Translations under genes and position numbers: made by a program
Assembly (NCBI GenBank): GCA_900556665.1
Contig: USPX01000029.1
Location: 1-15,804 of the forward strand
Length of the DNA stretch: 15,804 bases
Source of the DNA: an uncultured Eubacteriales bacterium
Lineage (GTDB): Bacteria > Bacillota_A > Clostridia > Lachnospirales > Cellulosilyticaceae
Reading direction: 5' to 3'
Shown: positions 7,350 to 14,558 of the stretch, one piece after another
How the letters are laid out: the number at the start of each line of letters is the position of its first letter
How positions within the stretch are numbered: the first letter of the stretch is position 1
The notes under the pieces: model-generated
Database searches by the model: none
Seen by the model: only the letters and a program-made list of their open reading frames with translations
What the model was told of the DNA's origin: nothing

Positions 7350-7420
7350 ATTAGTAATTAAAAATTGCATATAACATTTAAGACCAGTAGGCAAATGCTT
7401 ATTGAATAAGAGTGTGACAA

Positions 7421-7477
7421 AGGTCGCATGAAGGGGTACACCACCGTGGGTGTAGTTTCTTTCGTGCGGCCTTTTTT
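7421..7477 (+). terminator. Terminator-like hairpin in the thiS leader
   Basis: A 12-bp stem, AGGTCGCATGAA (7421-7432) with TTCGTGCGGCCT (7461-7472) including two G-T pairs, continues into an inner helix TACACC (7437-7442) with GGTGTA (7449-7454), and a T-run ends it at 7472-7477. It lies 98 bases after the AICAR transformylase stop, but also downstream of a good promoter and 38 bases before thiS. It could close the purine transcript, act as an attenuator in the thi leader, or both. The sequence before it includes a small hairpin (CTTAT 7398-7402 with ATAAG 7406-7410) and GACC at 7382-7385, which can pair with GGTC in the terminator's left arm. Confidence 0.88.
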
Positions 7478-7514
7478 GCGTTTTAATTTAAATTGCAGCG
7501 TTGGAGGTGAAAAG

Positions 7515-7709
7515 ATGATTACAGTGAATGGTGAAAAACAAGAGTATAAGAAAGTAACAGTATTAGAATTCTTAAAAAAGGCAGGTTATAGAGTAGAAAC
7601 TGTAGCTGTTGAAATTAATGAGGAGATTGTACCTAAACGTACTTATGAAACAACTTACTTATGTGATGAAGATAAGATTGAGATTATACATTTTGTAGGT
7701 GGAGGCTGA
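7515..7709 (+). CDS. thiS: Sulfur carrier protein ThiS
   Basis: A 64-residue ubiquitin-like protein starting MITVNGEKQEY and ending HFVGGG. The C-terminal Gly-Gly is adenylated by ThiF, then carries the sulfur as a thiocarboxylate to ThiG for thiazole formation. The length is typical of ThiS. The start at 7515 is supported by GGAGGTGA at 7503-7510; an earlier in-frame ATG at 7428 lies inside the leader hairpin and is rejected. It is first in the operon, 22 bases before thiF. Confidence 0.93.
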   Translation: MITVNGEKQEYKKVTVLEFLKKAGYRVETVAVEINEEIVPKRTYETTYLCDEDKIEIIHFVGGG

Positions 7710-7731
7710 TTAAAGTTAGGAGGAGATTAGG

Positions 7732-8562
7732 TTGCAAGTAAGAATTAATGGGAAAAAACAGGAAGTAGAAGGAAAGTCTTTATGGGCACTTCAAAAAGAA
7801 ATTCTAAATAAAGGCATTAAGAGGGTAAAAGAAGGACTCCCTTTAATTACAATTTATAATGGCTTTCAAACAGATGAAGACTTAGCGATTTATGAAGGGG
7901 ATGAAATAGCTTTTATCGTAAAGGGCGAAATGCCAAGTAAAGAGGAGTTAGAGGCATTAATGTGTGCAAGGCATACACCAAGTGTACATGAGAAAGTAAA
8001 GGCAGCTAAAGTAGCTATTGCAGGACTTGGGGGACTAGGGTCCCATATTGCCATAGAACTTGCAAGAACTGGCGTAGGGCATTTACATCTAATAGATTTT
8101 GATATTGTAGAGCCGAGTAATTTAAATCGTCAAATGTATAAAATTAAACATTTAGGGATGTATAAAACAGAGGCCTTAAAACAGGAAATAGCAGAAATTA
8201 ATCCTTATATAAATGTTGAGATTGATACAGTGAAAGTGACACAGGAGAATGTATTAGAACTTTTTAAAACCGATGAAATAGTTTGTGAAGCCTTTGATAA
8301 GCCAGAGGTTAAAGCTATGCTTGTAAATAGTTTATTAGAAGAAAAAGGTGCTATTAAAATCGTAGCAGCTTCTGGAATGGCAGGGTATGCAAGTAGTAAT
8401 GAAATTCAAACAAAGAAGATCAATAAACGCCTATATATTTGTGGGGATTTCTATAATGAAGCAAAGCCAGGTATGGGACTTATGGCACCTAGAGTAAGCA
8501 TTTGTGCAGGTCATCAGGCCAATATGATATTAAGGCTTATTTTAAATATAGAGGAAGTTTAA
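7732..8562 (+). CDS. thiF: ThiS adenylyltransferase ThiF with N-terminal ThiS-like domain
   Basis: A 276-residue E1-like enzyme. Residues 1 to about 66 resemble ThiS itself (MQVRINGKKQEVEGKSLWAL ... EGDEIAFIVKG) but lack a terminal Gly-Gly, and the adenylation domain follows. That domain shows the ATP-binding loop GLGGLGS (98-104), the acidic IDFD (121-124) and EPSNLNRQ (127-134), as in ThiF/MoeB proteins. It adenylates the ThiS C terminus. The paired CxxC zinc cysteines of E. coli ThiF/MoeB are not visible, placing it in the short ThiF subgroup common in Clostridia. The start is TTG at 7732, preceded by AGGAGGAG (7719-7725) at good spacing; no nearby in-frame ATG competes. It is followed 55 bases later by thiG. 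Confidence 0.92.
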   Translation: MQVRINGKKQEVEGKSLWALQKEILNKGIKRVKEGLPLITIYNGFQTDEDLAIYEGDEIAFIVKGEMPSKEELEALMCARHTPSVHEKVKAAKVAIAGLGGLGSHIAIELARTGVGHLHLIDFDIVEPSNLNRQMYKIKHLGMYKTEALKQEIAEINPYINVEIDTVKVTQENVLELFKTDEIVCEAFDKPEVKAMLVNSLLEEKGAIKIVAASGMAGYASSNEIQTKKINKRLYICGDFYNEAKPGMGLMAPRVSICAGHQANMILRLILNIEEV

Positions 8563-8617
8563 AAGCAGAGTTTAACACAGGTTAGAAACTATAAAAATAG
8601 AAATAAGGAGAATAGAT

Positions 8618-9400
8618 ATGAGTAAAGTAGAAACATTAGATCAATTAGTAATTGGTGGGCATAAGTTTGATTCCAGATTTATATTAGGTTCAGGAAAATA
8701 TAGCCTAGAACTTATCAAGGCAGCTATAGAAGAAGCAGGGGCACAAATGGTGACAATGGCAGTTCGCCGTGCTAATACTGGAAGTGAGGAAAACATTTTA
8801 GATTATATTCCTAAAGATGTAACTCTTTTACCTAATACATCTGGGGCTAGAGATGCTAAAGAGGCTGTACGTATTGCAAGACTTGCAAGAGAAGTAGGGT
8901 GTGGCGACTTTGTAAAAATCGAAATTATGAGAGATAGTAAATACTTATTACCAGATAATGCAGAGACTATTAAAGCCACAGAAATTTTAGCAAAGGAAGG
9001 CTTCATTGTTATGCCTTATATGTATCCAGATTTAAATGTGGCAAGAGATTTAGTAAATGCAGGTGCAGCTGCTATTATGCCACTTGCTTCACCTATTGGT
9101 TCAAATAGAGGGCTTTGTACAAAAGAATTTATTAAGATTTTAATAGAAGAAATAGATCTGCCTATCATTGTAGATGCAGGTATTGGGGCACCTAGTCAGG
9201 CCTGTGAAGCAATGGAAATGGGGGCAGCGGCTATTATGGCGAATACAGCAATAGCTACAGCGGGAAATATTACAATGATGGCAAGGGCTTTTAGAAATGC
9301 TATAGAAGCAGGCAGACTTGCATATCTTTCTGGACTTGGGCGTGTTTTATCAAGTGGGGCAAGTGCTTCATCTCCTTTAACAGGATTTTTACAAGACTAG
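8618..9400 (+). CDS. thiG: Thiazole synthase ThiG
   Basis: A 260-residue TIM-barrel enzyme. It condenses deoxyxylulose phosphate, dehydroglycine and ThiS thiocarboxylate sulfur into the thiazole phosphate moiety of thiamine. Family landmarks are [12 protein letters not shown] (17-27), 'VTMAVRRAN' (45-53), the Schiff-base lysine in FVKIEI (Lys100), 'LPNTSGA' and the phosphate-binding '[19 protein letters not shown]' segment. Length is standard. The ATG at 8618 has AAGGAG about 8 bases upstream. It lies between ThiF, which supplies activated sulfur carrier, and ThiH, which supplies dehydroglycine. Confidence 0.96.
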   Translation: MSKVETLDQLVIGGHKFDSRFILGSGKYSLELIKAAIEEAGAQMVTMAVRRANTGSEENILDYIPKDVTLLPNTSGARDAKEAVRIARLAREVGCGDFVKIEIMRDSKYLLPDNAETIKATEILAKEGFIVMPYMYPDLNVARDLVNAGAAAIMPLASPIGSNRGLCTKEFIKILIEEIDLPIIVDAGIGAPSQACEAMEMGAAAIMANTAIATAGNITMMARAFRNAIEAGRLAYLSGLGRVLSSGASASSPLTGFLQD

Positions 9401-9432
9401 AAAAGGTTTAAAAATATGTAGAAAGAATAGAA

Positions 9433-9441
9433 GGGAGAGGG
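9433..9441 (+). promoter_or_regulatory. Purine-rich ribosome-site-like block far upstream of the thiH ATG
   Basis: GGGAGAGGG is the only Shine-Dalgarno-like stretch before thiH, but it ends 31 bases before the ATG at 9473. The frame stays open upstream, and an ATC at 9449 lies at ordinary spacing from this block, so either thiH starts at a non-canonical codon or its ribosome site is displaced. Confidence 0.4.
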
Positions 9442-9472
9442 CAGTAAAATCATAGTTACTGCTATAAATAAT

Positions 9473-10636
9473 ATGAGTGAAATAAGAACAGACCATATGG
9501 CTTATATGGAAGGTATGGAAGTTTTAGAACCAGGTATTATGGAAGAAGTTATTAAGGCGATGAATGCCTATGATTACAATAGTTATACAGCAGAAGATGT
9601 AAAGAGAGCATTAGAAAAGGAGATGCGTACACCAAGGGATTTTGCAGCACTTCTTTCACCAGCGGCTATGCCTTTTTTAGAACAAATGGCACAAGCAGCG
9701 CAGAAGGAAACAAGAAAGCATTTTGGGAATAGTGTGTATATGTTTACGCCTTTATATTTAGCAAACTACTGTGAGAACTATTGTATCTATTGTGGATTTA
9801 ACTGCCATAACAAAATTAAACGTGCCAAGTTAAATGCACAAGAGATGGAAAAAGAAATGGCTGCTATTGCGGGGACGGGTATTGAAGAGATTTTGTTGCT
9901 AACAGGGGAAAGCCGCAAAATGTCTGATATAAAATACATAGGAGAAGCCTGTAAAATTGCACGTAAGTACTTTAAAATGGTAGGACTTGAAGTCTATCCA
10001 ATGAATAGTGATGAATATGCCTATTTACATGAATGTGGTGCAGACTTTGTTACAGTTTTTCAAGAAACTTATAATGCAGATAAATATGAAACATTACATC
10101 TTGCAGGACATAAACGCGTTTTTCCATATCGTATGTGTGCCCAGGAACGTGCTTTAAAAGGTGGCATGAGAGGAGTAGGGTTTGCAGCACTTTTAGGCCT
10201 TGATGATTTTAGAAAAGATGCTTTTGCGACAGGTATGCATGCTTATCTTATTCAAAGAAAATATCCTCATGCAGAAATAGCTTTTTCTTGTCCTAGATTA
10301 AGACCAATTATAAATAATGCACAAATTAATCCTAAAGATGTTCATGAAACTCAACTTTTACAAGTGATTACGGCGTATCGCTTATTTATGCCATTTGCAA
10401 GTATTACCATTTCTACAAGAGAACGCGCTGAATTTAGAGATCATGTGATAGGCCTTGCTGCAACTAAAATATCAGCAGGTGTTAGCACAGGTATTGGTAG
10501 TCACACGGAAGAAGAAATTGCAGATAAAGGTGATGACCAATTTGAAATTGCAGATAGCCGCACTTTCGAAGAAGTTTATAATGCCATTAAGGCAAGGGGA
10601 TTACAACCTGTAACGAATGATTATGTATTTGTATAA
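9473..10636 (+). CDS. thiH: 2-iminoacetate (dehydroglycine) synthase ThiH, radical SAM
   Basis: A 387-residue radical SAM tyrosine lyase. It cleaves tyrosine to p-cresol and dehydroglycine for thiazole synthesis, the oxygen-independent route. The cluster motif CxxxCxxC is at Cys100, Cys104 and Cys107 (NYCENYCIYCGF). The N-terminal MEVLEPGIMEEVI segment, 'LTGESRKMSDIKYIGEA' and the 'FSCPRLRP' and 'STRERAEFRD' segments match ThiH. Length is normal. The first ATG lacks a close ribosome site (see the block at 9433), so the true N terminus may be about eight residues longer. It is last in the operon, 72 bases after thiG, and followed by a terminator. Confidence 0.95.
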   Translation: MSEIRTDHMAYMEGMEVLEPGIMEEVIKAMNAYDYNSYTAEDVKRALEKEMRTPRDFAALLSPAAMPFLEQMAQAAQKETRKHFGNSVYMFTPLYLANYCENYCIYCGFNCHNKIKRAKLNAQEMEKEMAAIAGTGIEEILLLTGESRKMSDIKYIGEACKIARKYFKMVGLEVYPMNSDEYAYLHECGADFVTVFQETYNADKYETLHLAGHKRVFPYRMCAQERALKGGMRGVGFAALLGLDDFRKDAFATGMHAYLIQRKYPHAEIAFSCPRLRPIINNAQINPKDVHETQLLQVITAYRLFMPFASITISTRERAEFRDHVIGLAATKISAGVSTGIGSHTEEEIADKGDDQFEIADSRTFEEVYNAIKARGLQPVTNDYVFV

Positions 10637-10664
10637 AAAAAAGAGCAATTAATATAATAAAAAC

Positions 10665-10716
10665 GCTTTCTTGATAAGAATTTAGCGCACTAAATCTTAT
10701 TAAGAAGGCATTTTTT
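10665..10716. terminator. Bidirectional terminator after thiH
   Basis: A long imperfect stem, about 10665-10685 (GCTTTCTTGATAAG...TTAG) with 10690-10709 (CTAAATCTTATTAAGAAGGC), has a short loop and a T-run at 10711-10716. On the minus strand the same hairpin is followed by TTTTTA, so it can also end the convergent small exported-protein gene. Confidence 0.85.
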
Positions 10717-10767
10717 ACTTTTAGGACTATTAATTGAGGCAAAGTATGGCATGCCATCAAAATATTT

Positions 10768-11232
10768 TTATTTGAATTTTTCAGGGAACTGTTTGATGAT
10801 GCCATCTGCAAAATGAATCATATGTTCTTCTCCCTTGTCATATGCATCAATATCTGCTTTCCAATCATTACTTAATCTTGCAACCACCTGATCTGTAAGG
10901 TATTTTAAATGTTGATATAACATATCTTTTAAATCGTTTAGTGAGTAATTAGGATTAGCACTGCTTAAAAACTCAGCAATTTTGTCAGCATTTTGATGCC
11001 AAAGTTTATCATTCTGATCTGGGAGAGAAGCAATGGCGCTAATGATATAACTTCTTGTCCAAGATACGTGATCAATCCAAAGTTTTTGTTCTGCCTTTTG
11101 AAGTTCACATTGAGATTTTGTGTAGGGGATATTAACCTGAGAACTCATTCGGGAAGCTTGGAGTGGTATAGATGATAGTACCAGCGATACGAGTAAGAGA
11201 GGGAAAAATAGCTTTTTAATAGATTTTTTCAT
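10768..11232 (-). CDS. Small exported protein, apparently an internally shortened family member
   Basis: A 154-residue protein with a clear signal peptide: lysines at 2-7, a hydrophobic core to about 23 and a likely cleavage after LQA (residue 26). The mature part is helical, with LWIDHVSWTRSYIISA (51-66) and 'ADKIAEFLSSANPNY' followed by a C-terminal KQFPEKF. From memory, Bacillus/Clostridium proteins with this 'LW-HV-WTR' start and 'VKQFP-KF' end are about 50 residues longer, with a second helical unit in between; here LPD (70-72) runs directly into NDKLWHQNADKIA. That comparison is recollection, not a search. The function is unknown; such proteins are sometimes labelled acetylglutamate kinase without support. 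The ribosome site AAAGGAG precedes the ATG on the minus strand. No partner gene. Confidence 0.8.
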   Translation of the reverse strand: MKKSIKKLFFPLLLVSLVLSSIPLQASRMSSQVNIPYTKSQCELQKAEQKLWIDHVSWTRSYIISAIASLPDQNDKLWHQNADKIAEFLSSANPNYSLNDLKDMLYQHLKYLTDQVVARLSNDWKADIDAYDKGEEHMIHFADGIIKQFPEKFK

Positions 11233-11441
11233 TATAGAAACTCCTTTTTACCATAACATTAAGGTTAGTATATTCAAGATTAGCTATAATTATTTAATGC
11301 ATTGAAATAATAATCCATTCCATCATATTGTTGTGTTATACTGACAGACGTAGCCTTAAAAATTAGGGTATGTTAGACAGTTAATAGTAGATTATAAATA
11401 AGTAGAGCTAGTAAATTATATATAAGAATAGGACAGCATAG

Positions 11442-12128
11442 ATGAGAATAAATAAATTATTAAGCAACAAAGGAATTTGTTCTAGAAAACAAGCTAATGA
11501 AATGATTGAAGCAGGAAGGATTGTTGTAAATGGCAAGCTTGCAATTCCTGGGCAATGGGTAGAAGAAGAGGATGAGATTTATTTAGATGGAGAACCTTTA
11601 AAGGCTAAAGAGAAGATTTACATTATACTCAATAAGCCTGTAGGTATAACTTGTACAGCAGCAAGTGAGGTGGAGGATAATATTATTTCGTATATCAATT
11701 ATCCAGATTATATATTCCCAGTAGGGCGCTTAGATAAAGATTCAAGAGGGCTTATATTACTTACCAATGATGGAGACTTAGCTCATGCTATACTTGCGGC
11801 GGAGCATGAACATGAGAAGGAATATATTGTAACAGTTGATAAACCTTATGATGAAGCTTTTTTAAAAGGGATGAGGAAGGGCGTTGATTTAGGAGGAGTA
11901 GTTACGAGACCTTGTAAAATGGAAGCTATAAAAAAAGATGTTTTTAAGATTACCCTTACGCAGGGGCTTAATAGACAGATTAGAAGGATGAGCAAACATT
12001 TTGGCTATGAAGTGATTAGACTTGAACGTATACGTTTGTTAAATGTAGAAATGGGCGACTTAGAATATGGAAGTTGGCGCTATTTAAGTGAAGTAGAAAT
12101 TAAAGCGCTTAGAACCTATATGAAATAA
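11442..12128 (+). CDS. rluF: 23S rRNA pseudouridine synthase, RluF type
   Basis: A 228-residue RsuA-family enzyme. Residues 1 to about 50 are an S4 RNA-binding domain (MRINKLLSNKGICSRKQANE). The catalytic motif GRLDKDSRGLILLTNDGD holds the nucleophile Asp98. 'HEKEYIVTVDKP' and 'GLNRQIRRMSKHFGYEV' closely follow the RluF pattern, which modifies U2604 of E. coli 23S rRNA. It lacks the long basic C-terminal tail of the E. coli protein, as is usual in Firmicutes. The start at 11442 has only a weak AGGAC-like site. The 209 bases before it (11233-11441) show no further feature I can support. It is probably monocistronic. Confidence 0.9.
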   Translation: MRINKLLSNKGICSRKQANEMIEAGRIVVNGKLAIPGQWVEEEDEIYLDGEPLKAKEKIYIILNKPVGITCTAASEVEDNIISYINYPDYIFPVGRLDKDSRGLILLTNDGDLAHAILAAEHEHEKEYIVTVDKPYDEAFLKGMRKGVDLGGVVTRPCKMEAIKKDVFKITLTQGLNRQIRRMSKHFGYEVIRLERIRLLNVEMGDLEYGSWRYLSEVEIKALRTYMK

Positions 12129-12139
12129 TTTATTTATAG

Positions 12140-12168
12140 GCTACAATGCATTTAAACTGTAGTATAAT
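12140..12168 (+). promoter_or_regulatory. Possible promoter for the hydrolase pair
   Basis: A perfect TATAAT at 12163-12168 with a 17-base spacer to a weak -35, GCTACA at 12140-12145. It is the only candidate in the 87 bases between rluF and the Mbeg1-like gene. Confidence 0.4.
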
Positions 12169-12215
12169 AATCGTGAATAGGGGGAAATAAAGTAAGTTGT
12201 ATAGGGGGGAAGGTT

Positions 12216-13325
12216 ATGGCAAATGTAGAGGATTATTTGATGTGGCGTGGCGACTTAACATTTGCACAAGCACCTTTTAATGAGATAGATAACTTAATAT
12301 TATCTTTGGTGTCATATATTGCTTTTGATGGCATTGTAGCAGGGCCAGCCTATCGAGATATTATCACATTAGAAGAAGCCAGTAGATTGTTTTTTAAAAT
12401 GTATAAAGAGGAAGAACTTAAGGCGCAGACTATATCCAATAGATTAACACCATTTATTTTAAAGAAGGTAGCTCAAACAACTAGGTTTAGGCATGTAGGT
12501 TTGTGTAATTATGTAAGTACTATAGATTATGCAGATGAAAAGCAATTTGCAGCACTACACATTTTATTGGGAGATGGCACAACTTATATTTCTTATAGAG
12601 GAACAGATGATACTTTAGTAGGCTGGAAAGAAGATTTGCGAATGGTTTATATAACACCAGTACCAGCACAAATAGAGGCATTAACTTACCTAGAGTCGAC
12701 GACTAAGCGTAATAGAAGATTATTACGATTAGGTGGACATTCGAAAGGTGGTAATTTAGCCATGTATGCGGGAATTATGTGTCATCCAAAGTTAAAACGC
12801 CGAATTCTTAGGATTTATAACAATGATGGTCCTGGTTTTAATAAAGAAATGACCCAAAGCAAAAATTATAGAGAAATGCTACATAAGATTAAAACTATTG
12901 TTCCTGAGTCTTCTGTTGTAGGTATGTTACTAGAACATGAAGAAGAATACCTAGTTATTAAAAGTGGTAATAAAGGTATTTTGCAGCATGATATTATGGG
13001 GTGGGAGGTTATGGGAAATGACCTCATATATTTAGAAGGTATTAGTGAAAATAGTAAAAGGTTAAATGATGCACTAACAGATTTATTAGGTAAGTTAGAA
13101 GTAAATGAAAAACGAAAGTTTATTGACAGTGTCTTTGAGGCGCTAGAAGCCACAGGGGCTAAAACTATTAATGAACTTACAACAGAGAAGCTTAAAAATA
13201 TAAGTGTAATCTTAAAAACAATTAATACCATGGATGAAAAAACTAAGGATATGGTAACTAAAACCATTATGTTCCTTGCAGGGGAATACTCTAAGTATTA
13301 TGTACAAGCTCTTGCGCAGCGTTAA
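12216..13325 (+). CDS. Mbeg1-like (DUF2974) alpha/beta hydrolase
   Basis: A 369-residue cytoplasmic protein of the Mbeg1-like/DUF2974 family. The lipase-like elements are in order: 'YISYRGTDDT' (124-133), where lipases have the oxyanion strand, then the nucleophile elbow GGHSKGGN with Ser176 (173-180). A following 'IYNNDGPGF' resembles the acidic-residue loop of the fold. The remaining 100 residues are helical and charged. The fold predicts an ester hydrolase, but no substrate is known for the family. The start is supported by a GGGGGGAAGG run at 12204-12213 and the typical 'MANVEDYL-WRGD' N terminus. The esterase gene 48 bases downstream is probably co-transcribed. Confidence 0.85.
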   Translation: MANVEDYLMWRGDLTFAQAPFNEIDNLILSLVSYIAFDGIVAGPAYRDIITLEEASRLFFKMYKEEELKAQTISNRLTPFILKKVAQTTRFRHVGLCNYVSTIDYADEKQFAALHILLGDGTTYISYRGTDDTLVGWKEDLRMVYITPVPAQIEALTYLESTTKRNRRLLRLGGHSKGGNLAMYAGIMCHPKLKRRILRIYNNDGPGFNKEMTQSKNYREMLHKIKTIVPESSVVGMLLEHEEEYLVIKSGNKGILQHDIMGWEVMGNDLIYLEGISENSKRLNDALTDLLGKLEVNEKRKFIDSVFEALEATGAKTINELTTEKLKNISVILKTINTMDEKTKDMVTKTIMFLAGEYSKYYVQALAQR

Positions 13326-13373
13326 AACAAATTTCACATAGGAGACTACATTTTTATATAAAGGAGAAAATAG

Positions 13374-14483
13374 ATGAAAAGTTTTGGGGTAAATGAGATT
13401 TCAAATTTAAGAGTTTTAGGAAGGACAACTGCATGCAGAGAGCCACTTACACTATTTTGGACAGGAAGTGGCGTTGAATGTAATGTAAAGGCAAGTGAAC
13501 TTTGGGTAGAAATTGAAGCAGACTATGACTCATATGAGCCTTGGATGAGTGTAGTAATTAATGGTGCTTATATATCAAGACAAATGTTAGAAAAGGGGAA
13601 AAAGTGGATTTGTCTCTTTAGAAATATGAATCCAGAAGTAATAAAGAATGTTAAAGTTTTAAAAGAAACGCCAGCTATGCCACTAGATACAGCTCACTGC
13701 GTACAGATTCATGGTTTTAAAACAGATGGTACATTTGAAGCATTAGAAGATAAGGCTTATAAAATTGAATTCATAGGTGATAGCATTACTTCAGGAGAAG
13801 GCAGCATAGGTGCAATGCAAGAACAAGATTGGATTTCTATGTGGTTTAGTACATCCAATAACTATGCAGTGATGACTGCTAATGCTTTAAATGCAGATTA
13901 TCATATTATTTCTCAAAGTGGTTGGGGGGTACTTTCAGGATGGGATAACAATCCTTATAGTGCCTTGCCACTGTACTATGACAAAGTATGTGGTCTCTTA
14001 AATGGAGAAAAGAATAAAGCTTTAGGTGCTAATGAAACTTATGATTTTGCAAGTTGGCAACCAGATGTGATAGTGATTAATTTAGGTACCAATGATAGTG
14101 GTGCTTTTAATTCGCCTGAGTGGAAAGATGAAGTAACGGGTAAAATATATAAGAACCATCTAAATGAAGATGGCACTTATAATGAAGAGGACTTAAATGC
14201 AATTAAGGAAGCTATGATAGATTTCTTGATGAAACTTAGAAGCTATAACCCAAAGGCGCAGTTAGTCTGGGCATATGGTATGTTAGATATACCAATGGAA
14301 ACAACTATTTGCAGCGCAATAGAAGTCTCCCAAGCTAAGACAGATGACCAATCTGTAAGTTATTTGCGATTACCAAATACAACAAATGAAACGATAGGTG
14401 CAAGATGGCATCCAGGTGTAAAGGCACATGAAGAAGCAGCTAAGGTGCTTAAAGAATATTTAAATAAACTTCTGAATAGTTAA
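13374..14483 (+). CDS. Cytoplasmic SGNH/GDSL esterase, CE2-like
   Basis: A 369-residue two-domain protein. Residues 1 to about 125 form a beta-rich N-terminal domain like the jelly-roll of carbohydrate esterase family 2. The SGNH hydrolase domain follows: block I GDSITSGEG with nucleophile Ser137, block II Gly in QSGWG (183), block III GTND (238-241) and block V WHPG with His346. CE2 enzymes remove acetyl groups from sugars or xylan. No signal peptide is present, so this one should act on imported acetylated oligosaccharides or another intracellular ester. The ATG has AAAGGAG about 8 bases upstream. It lies 48 bases after the Mbeg1-like gene. Confidence 0.85.
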   Translation: MKSFGVNEISNLRVLGRTTACREPLTLFWTGSGVECNVKASELWVEIEADYDSYEPWMSVVINGAYISRQMLEKGKKWICLFRNMNPEVIKNVKVLKETPAMPLDTAHCVQIHGFKTDGTFEALEDKAYKIEFIGDSITSGEGSIGAMQEQDWISMWFSTSNNYAVMTANALNADYHIISQSGWGVLSGWDNNPYSALPLYYDKVCGLLNGEKNKALGANETYDFASWQPDVIVINLGTNDSGAFNSPEWKDEVTGKIYKNHLNEDGTYNEEDLNAIKEAMIDFLMKLRSYNPKAQLVWAYGMLDIPMETTICSAIEVSQAKTDDQSVSYLRLPNTTNETIGARWHPGVKAHEEAAKVLKEYLNKLLNS

Positions 14484-14558
14484 ATAATCCATTGTAGTAA
14501 GTATGTATCTAATGATAAGATAAGTAAGAACAAAATAATACAAAATAGTGGAGGAAAT

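Noticed and set aside
7350..7510. TPP riboswitch or T-box in front of thiS
   Set aside because: Neither the TPP-conserved CTGAGA/ACC-CTGATC segments nor the T-box TGGNACCGCG core is present, and the leader is too short for a T-box.
7428..7514. N-terminal extension of ThiS from an upstream ATG
   Set aside because: It would be read through the leader terminator, and the ribosome site at 7503-7510 clearly selects 7515.
12866..13267. Minus-strand 133-codon ORF
   Set aside because: Shadow of the Mbeg1-like gene; the low-complexity Ser/Leu/Ile composition is that expected of the reverse of AT-rich coding DNA.
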